Assembly: GCA_019217005.1 (NCBI GenBank)
Contig: JAHBNG010000017.1
Span: forward strand, 1-64,000
Direction of reading: 5' to 3'
Source of the DNA: Chloroflexi bacterium TSY
GTDB taxonomy: Bacteria > Chloroflexota > Anaerolineae > Caldilineales > Caldilineaceae
Length of the DNA stretch: 64,000 nucleotides
The translations under genes were made by a program, and so were the position numbers. Under the pieces are notes generated by a model, which was given only the letters and a program-made list of their open reading frames with translations, was not told the DNA's origin and ran no database searches. Below, one piece after another: positions 1 to 9,032 of this stretch; the first letter of the stretch is position 1, and the number at the start of each line of letters is the position of its first letter.

Positions 1-75
1 TCTCTACCTTTAGGATGAACTGCTAACCGCTTTTTGTCACATTTCTCATCTCTTTTCTTTTACCAGAAAGTAAAG
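1..75 (-). mobile_element. IS-A copy 1, terminal fragment at window edge
   Basis: These bases match the transposase-upstream end of the complete IS-A copies further on (compare 24778-24852). They end in the same 17-bp terminal repeat, TTTACCAGAAAGTAAAG. The rest of the element lies outside the window. The 5 bases after it (TACAA) would be one half of its target duplication. Confidence 0.9.
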
Positions 76-187
76 TACAATAGGTATTATAGTATACCCT
101 AAACCCTTCAATTTAGTTATTACAATTGCCTTACAATTCCCATTTCATGCGCTTGCCAATCGCGTCTCCTAATGATATGCTTTTCCC

Positions 188-1168
188 GTGCAGCCCAATA
201 ATCCATGTGATGTCTTTCTAGAAGATCAAAATTTCATTATGCTTGATGGTGCAATGGCCACCGAGCTTGAAGTCCGCGGTGCGAATCTGCACGATCCGCT
301 CTGGTCAGCCAAGTTGCTTGTTGAGAATCCAGCGCTGATCGAAGAGGTTCATTATGACTACTTTCGGGCTGGAGCAGATATTGCCATCACGGCTAGCTAT
401 CAGGCAACCTTCGAGGGCTTTGCTCAACGTGGTATTGAAGGAAAACAAGCCGCGGACTTGATGCATCTAAGTATACGTTTGGCAGCATCAGCGCGAGATC
501 GATATTGGGAGCAGTTACAAGCGAGCGAAAATCGACTTAGGCCATTGGTTGCAGTCTCGATTGGGCCGTATGGTGCCTGGCTGCACGATGGCTCAGAATA
601 CCGAGGCGATTACGATCTCTCGATCCAAGAATTGATCGATTTTCACCGTCCACGGATGGAGCTCTTTGCTGAGTCGATCCGGGCAGGTGAAGCAGATCTA
701 TTTGCCTTCGAAACGATTCCGTGCCTGGCGGAAGCGGAGGCCATCGTTCATCTCCTAGTAGAGATACACGATGTTCCCGCTTGGATCAGCTTTAGTTGTT
801 GTGATGGAAAACATATTTGCTACGGTGAAAGTTTCGCAGAATCGATTGAAATGGTGTCAAACTGTGATCAGGTTGTGGCTGCTGGACTGAACTGCACATC
901 ACCACGTTTTGTCATGGACCTATTGCAGTCTGTGGATGCAAAAATAACAACACCGTTGGTGGTCTATCCAAATAGTGGCGAAAGTTGGGATGCCCAAAGC
1001 GGACATTGGTCTCCAGAGAGTAAGGTCAATGGGATGGGCGAAATGTCCACACAGTGGCATACTGTTGGTGCAAAGCTAATCGGTGGCTGTTGTCGCACAA
1101 CGCCAGAGGATATTCGAGAGATGTGCAGTGCACTACGTAACATGAATCACATAGCACGAATCAGATAA
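188..1168 (+). CDS. homocysteine S-methyltransferase family protein
   Basis: Predicted cytosolic zinc-dependent methyltransferase (MmuM/BHMT/MetH-N fold) that moves a methyl group, for example from S-methylmethionine, to homocysteine. The 326-residue length fits a stand-alone family member. Near the N-terminus is the characteristic LDGAMATELE stretch. A conserved Cys lies in the GLNCTS segment (about residue 237), and the C-terminal GGCCRTTPEDI supplies the paired zinc-binding cysteines. The start is a GTG; no in-frame ATG precedes the conserved LDGAMATEL. The lipid-kinase gene follows after 11 bp, so the two probably share a transcript. The exact methyl donor cannot be read from the sequence. 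Confidence 0.88.
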   Translation: MQPNNPCDVFLEDQNFIMLDGAMATELEVRGANLHDPLWSAKLLVENPALIEEVHYDYFRAGADIAITASYQATFEGFAQRGIEGKQAADLMHLSIRLAASARDRYWEQLQASENRLRPLVAVSIGPYGAWLHDGSEYRGDYDLSIQELIDFHRPRMELFAESIRAGEADLFAFETIPCLAEAEAIVHLLVEIHDVPAWISFSCCDGKHICYGESFAESIEMVSNCDQVVAAGLNCTSPRFVMDLLQSVDAKITTPLVVYPNSGESWDAQSGHWSPESKVNGMGEMSTQWHTVGAKLIGGCCRTTPEDIREMCSALRNMNHIARIR

Positions 1169-1179
1169 AGCTTACCCAC

Positions 1180-2154
1180 ATGACACTTCAATCAAAGCAG
1201 GTCACTATTGTCTATAATCCTCAAGCTGGGGCCGGGAATCTAGGTCTGATGATTCCGCGTATCGCTGAGGATTGGCAGGAGCAAGGGTGGCACGTCAACC
1301 TGAGTCCGACTAAACACAGCGGTCATGCTGTAGAATTAGCCCGTAGTGCCGCAAACGAAAATGTCGGCGTTGTGCTGGCCGCTGGTGGCGATGGAACCTT
1401 AAACGAGGTTGCGAATGGCCTTGCTCATTCGGAATCCATATTGGCGCCACTCCCCGTGGGAACAGCCAATATGTTTGCCAAAGAGTTAAATTTGCCTTGT
1501 CCTAATTTTTTTGAGCCAGAACGGCTCTTGGATGCTTCTCGGGCACTCCTTCGTGGAACAATTCAACATATGGATTTGGGACAATGTGACAATGAACGAT
1601 ATTGGTTGTTGTGGGCAAGTACCGGTGTAGATAGTTTTGTGGCGAGCCAGATCGAACCACGCTCCCGACTTGTTAAACAGTTGGGTGTCGCTGGATACGT
1701 TGCGCAGGCGCTCTTCTTTCTGCCGGGCTATCCACGTACGAGTGCCATTGTCCGGGTTGATCAGGAAACCGTCTACGATGATTTCCTCATGATCACAGTC
1801 AGTAATTGTCGACACTATGGTTCGGGTGACGTACGGCTCAACCCACATGCAGTGCTCGATGATGGCCAATTTGAAGTATGGCTCTTTCGCGGACAGTTCT
1901 GGGCAGAGACGGCACGCTATGTCATTGGCGTGGGGCTTGACTTGCATGTTGATGATCCCAACGTCAAGATGTTAAGCGGTACCCATGTCGCCGTCGAAAC
2001 GACGCCGCGTATCCCCTATCATCTAGACGGCGAACCAATCGGTCAGACGCCATTCTCCTGCCAGATTCATCATAACGCCTTGCGCGTTCTGGTGCCAGAA
2101 ACCACACCTCCAGGACTGTTCAATAAGGTTGGGGAATCATTGGCCTCGTGGTAG
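1180..2154 (+). CDS. diacylglycerol kinase-family lipid kinase (YegS/BmrU-like)
   Basis: A 324-residue DAGK_cat-fold protein predicted to phosphorylate a lipid such as diacylglycerol or a related head group. The N-terminal VYNPQAGAGN, the nucleotide-binding AAGGDGTLNEVANGL and the following PLPVGTANMFAKEL are all in the expected order. The C-terminal half (IPYHLDGEPIG) is typical of YegS/BmrU-type proteins. No membrane segment is evident; family members act at the membrane surface. It starts 11 bp after the methyltransferase stop, suggesting cotranscription. The family assignment is firm but the lipid substrate is unknown. Confidence 0.9.
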   Translation: MTLQSKQVTIVYNPQAGAGNLGLMIPRIAEDWQEQGWHVNLSPTKHSGHAVELARSAANENVGVVLAAGGDGTLNEVANGLAHSESILAPLPVGTANMFAKELNLPCPNFFEPERLLDASRALLRGTIQHMDLGQCDNERYWLLWASTGVDSFVASQIEPRSRLVKQLGVAGYVAQALFFLPGYPRTSAIVRVDQETVYDDFLMITVSNCRHYGSGDVRLNPHAVLDDGQFEVWLFRGQFWAETARYVIGVGLDLHVDDPNVKMLSGTHVAVETTPRIPYHLDGEPIGQTPFSCQIHHNALRVLVPETTPPGLFNKVGESLASW

Positions 2155-2532
2155 ATTGACTATTGAAAATTGACGAATAATGGCCATTGTAGCAAACTTT
2201 GTTGTTATATGTTAGATCTCGTCCATTTTCTATTCAGATTGAGTTATACTCCAGAAGGTTTGCCAAAACAATATAACGAGATTGAACCTGGATATTTCGC
2301 ATTTTCAGCAATGGGCATGGGATTGTTATTGAACGGTTTGAATCGCAGAAGATTCTTCGCGCTGTCACGTTAAAACCTTTAGAGTAAACTCCCCCTAGGG
2401 CGTACCATCAATTCAGCGAGCCACATGAGATAATGTAGAATCACTTGAGTAATTGGTCTTGAAAGAAATTGATTTCAGCACCTAAAAATTGGAACATCTC
2501 GATAATGATTATTGCCTACTTGCAAAATTTCG
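2155..2532. other. intergenic gap, no gene recognised
   Basis: This 378-bp AT-rich spacer separates the convergent lipid-kinase gene and RAMP cassette. Short reading frames here have no recognisable protein features. I looked for CRISPR repeats, because a Cas6-like gene ends here, and found no spaced direct repeats. Confidence 0.6.
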
Positions 2533-3576
2533 TTACACAAACGTATACGTCCCACAACCAAAGTGGGCATATCGACCAATATGGAGAATCGACCCCAGCG
2601 CCAAATAGGGCAACGCAGTCGGAGGCATGTGATCAAAGGATTGCCAACCGATTCCCTGACCAGGCCAATCTTTTTGGGTAGGCTCTAATTCACGTCTTCG
2701 AAGCTTCACTTCCTGGGCATGTGTCATCACAGTTTCCCAATGGCTGGTTTCTTTGGCCGCTCCCTCTGCATCAACACCGATTTGTTGGATACCACCAAGT
2801 TGATCAATCCGTTGCCGAACGGCGTTCAAAATTGTCGCAAGTGTTGGTGGTTCAAACAGACGTTTCTTCTGTTTTGGATTATGATTAGATGATGCAACGC
2901 TGTCACTTGTATCAAACGCGAAGGGTGAGAGCCAGGATAGCTTGGTCAGTCGCTCCATTCCCTCTGGTGGAACAAAAGACAACTCCTCGGCCCACTGCGT
3001 GTCCGTTGGCTGAGTGCGTAGATCGAGCTTACCTGCTTGAGCCAAGGGTTCCCACTTTAACCCCCGTGCAACATAGACAGCGTCGATGTCGAAATGTCCC
3101 CAGAGTTTGTAGGGACGGTTCCAGTGTTGGTCGCGTGTCCCACCTGCGCGTTCCACAGTGGGAAGAATAGTTTCCAGAAACAGATTGTGGTCAGCGTCCT
3201 GACCATAGAGCTTGAATTCCCACACAATGCGTTCACCTTGTCCATAAACCAATTTATCGGGAAACAGATGAATCACGGCGTTGATGGGCCATTGAATATC
3301 TGGAATCTCTTTCGTTTTTCTTTGTGATGCGGCTCGCTTTTCGGCGGCGGCATCGGTTATTGGTAACGTCAGAATCGGACCATCAAACCCGTACCACGGT
3401 GTCAAAGCACGTCGCCAGGCACGTGCCTCACGTGTAGGTAAATGTTCCGCAAGCAATCCACCCAAAACCAGTGAGAATTCGAGCGCGGGGTAGCGAGGTA
3501 AGCGGATGAGTGTGCTGTTGACGCGCAAAACAAAGAGGTACCGCAGCAATCTCACCGGGGGGTTAGAAGTCCACAT
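2533..3576 (-). CDS. Cas6-like RAMP-family endoribonuclease candidate
   Basis: A 347-residue protein whose C-terminus has the Gly-rich RAMP signature in the form seen in Cas6 (ALGSILHIGRYAHFGCGTY, about residues 326-344). Cas6 proteins cut pre-crRNA within repeats. The N-terminal part (LRVNSTLIRLPRYPALEF) could form the first ferredoxin-like strand. It is the last gene of a three-gene minus-strand cassette and overlaps the stop of the preceding zinc-ribbon gene by 14 bp, which indicates translational coupling. No CRISPR array is nearby, so it may act on a distant array or on another RNA. The RAMP call rests on the C-terminal motif and context; a catalytic histidine cannot be assigned with certainty. 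Confidence 0.7.
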   Translation of the reverse strand: MWTSNPPVRLLRYLFVLRVNSTLIRLPRYPALEFSLVLGGLLAEHLPTREARAWRRALTPWYGFDGPILTLPITDAAAEKRAASQRKTKEIPDIQWPINAVIHLFPDKLVYGQGERIVWEFKLYGQDADHNLFLETILPTVERAGGTRDQHWNRPYKLWGHFDIDAVYVARGLKWEPLAQAGKLDLRTQPTDTQWAEELSFVPPEGMERLTKLSWLSPFAFDTSDSVASSNHNPKQKKRLFEPPTLATILNAVRQRIDQLGGIQQIGVDAEGAAKETSHWETVMTHAQEVKLRRRELEPTQKDWPGQGIGWQSFDHMPPTALPYLALGSILHIGRYAHFGCGTYTFV

Positions 3577-4447
3577 TTTCGATTAACTCATAGAAAAATT
3601 TAATGCGACGAACTGGCCACGCGCGGATATCCCAAGCAGTGAGCAAATCACGGCCCCGCTGGTTCAGTGCCCCTGACATGCGTCCCCAGAAGAAGCTAGC
3701 CTCTGAACGATCCTCAATCGTCAATAGTTCATATAAAATCTTCTGTTCTGAGGGATGAAAAATCGTGCGGAAGATACGCGCCATCTCGAGTAAGCTCAGA
3801 AGTTCGGATGCATCGAAGGTGAGAAGACCATCCTTATCAAAGTCGTGGGGGCGCAGCACCTGATGATTCTGGGTGTAGAAGCGAACGCGCAGACGATCCA
3901 GCGTAAAATAGCTTTCGTGCCTGACGGCTTGGCATATAATATCCCCCATGCCAATGCCATTGCTCATCCCTCTCGTTGGGAAAACTTGAATATGCCCCCG
4001 CAGATCCGCACCATCATAGAGGACAAGCTCTTGGAGCCAATTTCGTAGTTCCCGTCGCTCGAGCATCATTAAGAAATGCTGTTCGTCGTGGACATACGCT
4101 CCCAAGATGAGCCGGTCTTTCATGGCATTGACACCACGCAACTGGGTAGGCAATCGATGGCAGTAAGCCCAAATCACCAACGATTCACGCGGCAGATTAC
4201 CAATATCACGGGTGCCATTGCGAATCACGCGGCATGCCGAACAAAAGACACTTGCGGGTAAACGCGGAAAAAGCCAACAGCGGCTACAGGGCGTGGCAAA
4301 CGCATAGTGAACTGGCCCAATAGATGCATTATCCCAGACAGCCCCAAAACGGTCGAAGCAATCTGGGTCTTCGGCCAGCATACTAAGGATAGAGAGTAGT
4401 TCTGCACCGCTACGGCTACGGCGGATCCAATCAAAGGCTTGAAGCAT
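3563..4447 (-). CDS. unrecognised zinc-ribbon protein of the RAMP cassette
   Basis: I do not recognise this 294-residue protein. It carries two CxxC pairs (CSRC near residue 54 and CSAC near residue 69), which would form a zinc ribbon. The rest is mixed alpha/beta with a Gly-rich patch (RGMSNGIGMG, about residue 160) and a helical C-terminus (LLSLLEMARIFRTIF). It lies between the tri-RAMP gene, which ends 110 bp upstream, and the Cas6-like gene, which it overlaps by 14 bp. It is therefore likely a subunit or regulator of the same ribonucleoprotein. Zinc ribbons are common in effector subunits, but assignment to Cas10, Csx or a small-subunit family is not supported. Confidence 0.65.
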   Translation of the reverse strand: MLQAFDWIRRSRSGAELLSILSMLAEDPDCFDRFGAVWDNASIGPVHYAFATPCSRCWLFPRLPASVFCSACRVIRNGTRDIGNLPRESLVIWAYCHRLPTQLRGVNAMKDRLILGAYVHDEQHFLMMLERRELRNWLQELVLYDGADLRGHIQVFPTRGMSNGIGMGDIICQAVRHESYFTLDRLRVRFYTQNHQVLRPHDFDKDGLLTFDASELLSLLEMARIFRTIFHPSEQKILYELLTIEDRSEASFFWGRMSGALNQRGRDLLTAWDIRAWPVRRIKFFYELIENVDF

Positions 4448-4557
4448 ATAGGGATACAGCCTGTATGTTTTACAGTTCGCTCATCAGACGAAAGTGTGCA
4501 ATTCACTGACAATTCGATAGTTTGATTGCATATTTGCACACTTTTCATAGATGAGCC

Positions 4558-7500
4558 TTACAGTTTTAGAGCGTTGCGTAGGTCATTGTAGTGATGAATG
4601 ACGCTGGGATTGTGCCATCGAGCTGGGTCAAGTGTCGTTTTTCCCTGGTTGTCATTGGATGCATAGCGATCGACCCAGTCGGTTAGATAGCTTTCAGGTA
4701 AAATTCGAGTGCGCAGACTACCGAACCCAATATAACGATTCTTCCCGATCTTGTGGCCGAGGCCATCTTCTAGACCAACACACCAGATGAATCGTTGCAG
4801 TTCTGCTTCCTCCAAATTCCAAAAGCGGATGTTGAAGTGAGCCCGCGAACCGGGCAGAATCGCACGCAAATATTGATCTGTGGTTGTATCTGGAGCAAAT
4901 GATGCGATCCGTTGGGCAACCGGAGCCAGCGGCGCGTGTGGAAAAACGCGCCACGACTTGTCAATTAGAAGCTTCTGTGCCGGCCCTTTTTCTGCTTGTT
5001 CCCATCGCCCATTGGTGTAGCGCCAGTTGCTGTAAAAGTTGGGCACCTTGAACCAGGAGAGTTCGGGTTGCTCGAACGTGCCAAAGCTAATCGAAACCCG
5101 CCCCATAATGGCTTGGTTTTGGCCGGACCCCACCCATCCAAAGAGGCTATCAACCGAATTCAGATTTTCAAGTTGAGCACTTTCACCTTTGGAATTGCTG
5201 GCGATGGCGTAAATGTGACGCAGCATCCCTTTCAGACTGCGGCTAGGCAAGGCGTAGACTCGATCATCACCACGCAAAGCCGCATCCGGCGATGTCATCG
5301 AGAAGGTGTCCCATCCATTCACCGGCTCACCATCGTGAATCGTTGTGTACGATGGCTCTCCGCTTTCTTGAATATGGATCGAGCGGACAACTTCGGCTTC
5401 CACATAGAGCATGCCACAATAGCCCCCAAAGGAACGATGAGAGATAAAGCCAGCACTCGCCCGGGGTGGAGCAATATCTGTTTCCACGCTTTCTTCGACC
5501 AGCGGTTGTGTCGGGCGCATCGCCGCAACTGCCGAATCATCCGCCAACATTACGGTTTCCCAGATACCTTCTTGCTTTGGCGACTGCCCTGGAAACAGAT
5601 TTTCTGTTGCCCTTCCTGTATTGGCAGCCAACCAATGGACGTTCTCAATTGTTGCCGTTACCCAGCCCATGCCGCTGGTCTTTTCACCCCCTAGTGGAAT
5701 GTCGCCGCGCTGAAAATCTTGCAATAAATGTTGGAATACGGCATACGCTGCCATGTCATTTCTGCCTATGTCTTTGACATCTAGACGCAGTTGGAACTTC
5801 AACTGTTCGCCATAGGCATAGAGAAAATCGAGCTTGGCTGACTCAATCGGCTCGCCTGTTTTGGGATCGATACGGATACCGTCCATTGAACACCAGGCAC
5901 GCTCCGTATTGTCCGGATCGACTAAATAGGCATCGGAGAAAAAGATGCGTCCTACCTGTCCCTGTCGTCCAAAGAGCCAATCGATGACATCGTCCGTGCG
6001 ACGAGACTCTCCCCAGAGTGTCTTCAACACCTGCGAAGCGCGACGGCGAAATGCACCCTTAATTGTGCTTCCAGGCACATAGGCTTCCCAGGCACCTTCG
6101 TTCTCCGCAGACGGTTTCCAAGTAAAGAGGCGCATAAAGACGGTATCATAAGGGTGTCCATGCTGGCGGGATACCTCCCGCTTTGAGCGACCACCAGCGC
6201 GGAAACTTGTATGCTTTGGTTGGGCCAATTCTTGGCGAGTACGATCCCGATACGTTTCAAGAAAATCAATGAAGTTGCGATCGTTCGTAATACTCTTGTT
6301 CAAGTTTCGTTCATTCGTCATGTGCTGATAGCGCACGCGACGATGGCTCGCCAGAAACTCGCGCCAGACTGCAGGAGTTATCCCATCTGGAGCTTGGTTA
6401 TAGTTGTCCCATTGCTGCGCGCGAATTTTGCGATCGCGTAGCATCTCCTTAATTTTGACGTGCTCCCGACGATTGTCAATCTCGACATCTACCCAGTTAT
6501 CGCTCTGTAAGAGACGAATTTGACGATCGACCTGTTGCGTCAACTCTGGCAGAATCGCTGAACAGGCTTGAGATAATGTTGCTGTCAATTCACGCTCAAA
6601 CTCAATTTGTCCTTCGAGTTGCCTGCCCAGTGCAGGATCCAGACGAAGACCCTCTGCGATCTCTTCCCAGGCGGTCTGGTTAAAACGATGGCCTTCCTGC
6701 TTTTCCTGTACCATCACGTTCACAATCCGTTTGGCCATATTGGCCCTCTTACCCAAAGCCTCAGCAATTGCTGATTGCGCAGCTTCTTTGGAAGGAAAGG
6801 GAGTGTCAACAAGAGATTGAACGCTAGCGATTACTTTTTTGGACAAGGCATGCTTTTTACCTTTCCCCAATTTTTCCAAAGCAGGTCCTGGCAACGTCCA
6901 AGATTCAGATGAGCCAATCGACTGCTCACGTAACCAGATTGCGATCACGCGCGGCAGCATCGTGGCCAATTTACTTTTCCAATCTTCTGGGCTGAGGATC
7001 GGTCCACCAATACTGAGCTTGAGGCGTTCGCTGATCGGAGCGGGCATGGTGCGCATGGATTCTACCAATATGCGCCCCTCCACTGCGGCGAAAGCGGGCA
7101 CATCGGGGTCAATTTTGCCCCAATTCCAGCCGACCAGCATAGGGTTTGTAGCGTCGAAGCGACAGGTGATGGTCAGGTGATTGACATCCGGGCTGAGTTC
7201 CGGCGTTGCTTGTGGCGAGAAGGACAACTCTAACTCCAAGCGTGTGTGCCCCATTCCCTTGCTCTTGCCTGCCCCATACCAGAAGCGCCCCGCAATCAGT
7301 TCCTGCAGTAGATAGTAGAGTTTCCCTTGATTATCACCCTGCTTGAGAACCTGATCGTTTACTTGGAGGAGGAAATCGAAGGCCGAATTGCGAAAGATGG
7401 TTTCCATCTTATAGTTGGCGTTGGCTTCAACCGACCAGCGATCCTCATCTAGACGAATCCCCATCCGCAAGTCAAAGAATCGATCTTCAGGATATGATTG

Positions 7501-7770
7501 TTCTTGCAGATGGCATTCTGCTTTTGTGATCAGATTTCCGGGCATCTTCTGGTCATAAAGCCGATCCCAGAGCTGATTCAAAAGACCAACATTGCGACCA
7601 TTGCGCGATGCCCCCACAAATGCATCCATCAGCGATTGCGCGGTTCCTTCGATTTCGCCAGCCAATGACACCAGGCGCTGCTTGCCATCAGCATCACGTG
7701 TAAACAACGTCTTACGTGCATTGCCGCGGTAGATGGGTGATTCTGCGTAGAGTTTGCCTCGTAAGTACAT
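4558..7770 (-). CDS. giant three-RAMP fusion protein (Cas7-like), CRISPR-associated type
   Basis: This 1070-residue protein holds three RAMP-like units in one chain. Unit 1 (about 1-185) opens with ESPIYRGNARKTLFTRD and closes with the Gly-rich loop GAGKSKGMGHTRLELE. Unit 2 (about 195-705) begins with HLTITCRFDATNP and contains a helical, charged insertion at about 260-540. It resumes with the Cas7-type PGSTIKGAFRRRA, then VGRIFFSDAYL and TGEPIESAKLDFLYAYGEQL, and ends GGEKTSGMGW. Unit 3 (about 780-1020) has LPSRSLKGMLRH, GRVSISFGTF and the loop GHKIGKNRYIGFGSL. Such units form the crRNA/target-binding backbone in type III effectors. Known fused forms (type III-E gRAMP/Cas7-11) are longer and arranged differently; the third unit recalls the TIGR03986 RAMP group. 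A Shine-Dalgarno-like GAGAGGAAAG precedes the ATG. No Cas10 or array is in the window. Confidence 0.8.
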   Translation of the reverse strand: MYLRGKLYAESPIYRGNARKTLFTRDADGKQRLVSLAGEIEGTAQSLMDAFVGASRNGRNVGLLNQLWDRLYDQKMPGNLITKAECHLQEQSYPEDRFFDLRMGIRLDEDRWSVEANANYKMETIFRNSAFDFLLQVNDQVLKQGDNQGKLYYLLQELIAGRFWYGAGKSKGMGHTRLELELSFSPQATPELSPDVNHLTITCRFDATNPMLVGWNWGKIDPDVPAFAAVEGRILVESMRTMPAPISERLKLSIGGPILSPEDWKSKLATMLPRVIAIWLREQSIGSSESWTLPGPALEKLGKGKKHALSKKVIASVQSLVDTPFPSKEAAQSAIAEALGKRANMAKRIVNVMVQEKQEGHRFNQTAWEEIAEGLRLDPALGRQLEGQIEFERELTATLSQACSAILPELTQQVDRQIRLLQSDNWVDVEIDNRREHVKIKEMLRDRKIRAQQWDNYNQAPDGITPAVWREFLASHRRVRYQHMTNERNLNKSITNDRNFIDFLETYRDRTRQELAQPKHTSFRAGGRSKREVSRQHGHPYDTVFMRLFTWKPSAENEGAWEAYVPGSTIKGAFRRRASQVLKTLWGESRRTDDVIDWLFGRQGQVGRIFFSDAYLVDPDNTERAWCSMDGIRIDPKTGEPIESAKLDFLYAYGEQLKFQLRLDVKDIGRNDMAAYAVFQHLLQDFQRGDIPLGGEKTSGMGWVTATIENVHWLAANTGRATENLFPGQSPKQEGIWETVMLADDSAVAAMRPTQPLVEESVETDIAPPRASAGFISHRSFGGYCGMLYVEAEVVRSIHIQESGEPSYTTIHDGEPVNGWDTFSMTSPDAALRGDDRVYALPSRSLKGMLRHIYAIASNSKGESAQLENLNSVDSLFGWVGSGQNQAIMGRVSISFGTFEQPELSWFKVPNFYSNWRYTNGRWEQAEKGPAQKLLIDKSWRVFPHAPLAPVAQRIASFAPDTTTDQYLRAILPGSRAHFNIRFWNLEEAELQRFIWCVGLEDGLGHKIGKNRYIGFGSLRTRILPESYLTDWVDRYASNDNQGKTTLDPARWHNPSVIHHYNDLRNALKL

Positions 7771-7854
7771 TGGCGCTCTTTCCTCTCTTTGGGGTCAATG
7801 TCTGTCAATATTTTCTGGTGTAGGGTCCCCCTAAGCTTAACGTTTCATTGACAA

Positions 7855-9015
7855 TTATACAAGTTTTGAATCAGATATATCTATCAGATAAATTTGTCTC
7901 CCGTTGCCTCCATGAGGAGAATCAACGGTGATATAGTTGCTATTGGGGCTAAAGCGGGGATGCAGATCGCATCGCCATTCACCGTCATATTCTTCTGGTG
8001 AGTGATAGGCTCCAAGCTCGACTCGTTTACCTGTCGGTACATGATAAATGTAGAGTTGCTGTTTGCGCCCATCACTCTGCCCTGCATAGGTATCATTTAG
8101 AATCCATTCATTGCCCGGCAAATAGGTGCAGTGACCATTGAGCGTCATGACACCTTTGCCAATCACTTCCACGTGGTCATCGGCACTATCTTCGTAAATA
8201 TAGAATGCCGACTTATGGGAGGGATGCCACGACCAAGCCAGAATATGACTTGGATCACGCCAGATAAAGTGGGAGGTGTGGCCATATTGATCGACGGGTC
8301 GAATGTCGGAACCGTCAACGGCAGCGGTCATCATGCGCGTGTTGAACCCTGCCGCGCCAAAACGCCAGCGGTGAAGGAAGATAAATCGGGAACCGTCCGT
8401 ATTAAAGAGTAGGTGGTTAAAGTAATGTTTGGCCTCGCTCAGATTGCCTTGGGGATAGGGAATTGCAGCGACCTGTTCAATGGTGATTAGATGTTCTGCT
8501 TGCCCCGTTTGCAAATCTACGCTGTAGATACCCGTATTCGCCGGAGCCAATACATCATGGTTGGGATCCGTTATACCAGCATAGCCGTAGCCAGGTCTCA
8601 TATGGTTGATGCGCCTGAAATCGGTTCCAATGGCCGTCCGTCCATTGGGGGATAGCGTATAGACAGGATAGTCGATCGTGCGCTTCTGACCTGAGTGCAC
8701 ATCCAATATATGGGAGACAAATTGATCGCCCTGTCGATCATTCCAAATAATGTCTCGATCCGATCTGGGAATCCATTGGAGCATACAGCCTTGTTGCCAA
8801 CACCAAGCACGGGTATCGCCCAACTCAATCCATTGATCACCATCTTCCAAGTCAATCATGCCAATCTTGATCACATCCTCTGGTTGAGGAGAACGGTGTT
8901 CGAATTCAACCTCCATTCCAAGAACGTAGCGACCAGACGGATCAAATTGAAGCTTATCATAGTAACCAAACCAGTGATGTTTCGGACCAGTCGTCAGGGC
9001 ACGTATTGTGGTCAT
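7855..9015 (-). CDS. WD40/TolB-like beta-propeller, oligogalacturonate-lyase-like
   Basis: A 386-residue protein made of repeated beta-propeller blades, with recurring segments such as FDPSGRYVLG, YTLSPNGRTAIGTD and FNTDGSRFIF. It ends HPRFSPNSNYITVDSPHGG followed by RQIYLIDIS. It resembles oligogalacturonate-lyase/TolB-type propellers that act on pectin-derived sugars, but catalytic residues cannot be confirmed by eye. No signal peptide is visible, so it is probably cytosolic. An 18-bp gap separates it from the upstream class II aldolase, so the pair is likely one operon for sugar-acid breakdown. The true substrate may differ. Confidence 0.7.
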   Translation of the reverse strand: MTTIRALTTGPKHHWFGYYDKLQFDPSGRYVLGMEVEFEHRSPQPEDVIKIGMIDLEDGDQWIELGDTRAWCWQQGCMLQWIPRSDRDIIWNDRQGDQFVSHILDVHSGQKRTIDYPVYTLSPNGRTAIGTDFRRINHMRPGYGYAGITDPNHDVLAPANTGIYSVDLQTGQAEHLITIEQVAAIPYPQGNLSEAKHYFNHLLFNTDGSRFIFLHRWRFGAAGFNTRMMTAAVDGSDIRPVDQYGHTSHFIWRDPSHILAWSWHPSHKSAFYIYEDSADDHVEVIGKGVMTLNGHCTYLPGNEWILNDTYAGQSDGRKQQLYIYHVPTGKRVELGAYHSPEEYDGEWRCDLHPRFSPNSNYITVDSPHGGNGRQIYLIDISDSKLV

Positions 9016-9032
9016 AAATTCTCCTCTATGGT

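Noticed and set aside
1486..1947. 153-codon minus-strand frame in the lipid-kinase gene
   Set aside because: Shadow frame of a well-recognised kinase gene.
2155..2532. Possible CRISPR array beside the Cas6-like gene
   Set aside because: No regularly spaced direct repeats are visible here or anywhere else in the window.
4996..5694. 232-codon plus-strand frame inside the tri-RAMP gene
   Set aside because: Antisense shadow of the long RAMP gene; no domain signature or ribosome site, whereas the minus frame has clear motifs.
4558..7770. Direct assignment as Cas7-11 (type III-E)
   Set aside because: Length, number of units and the presence of a separate Cas6-like gene differ from known gRAMP proteins; left as an unassigned tri-RAMP fusion.
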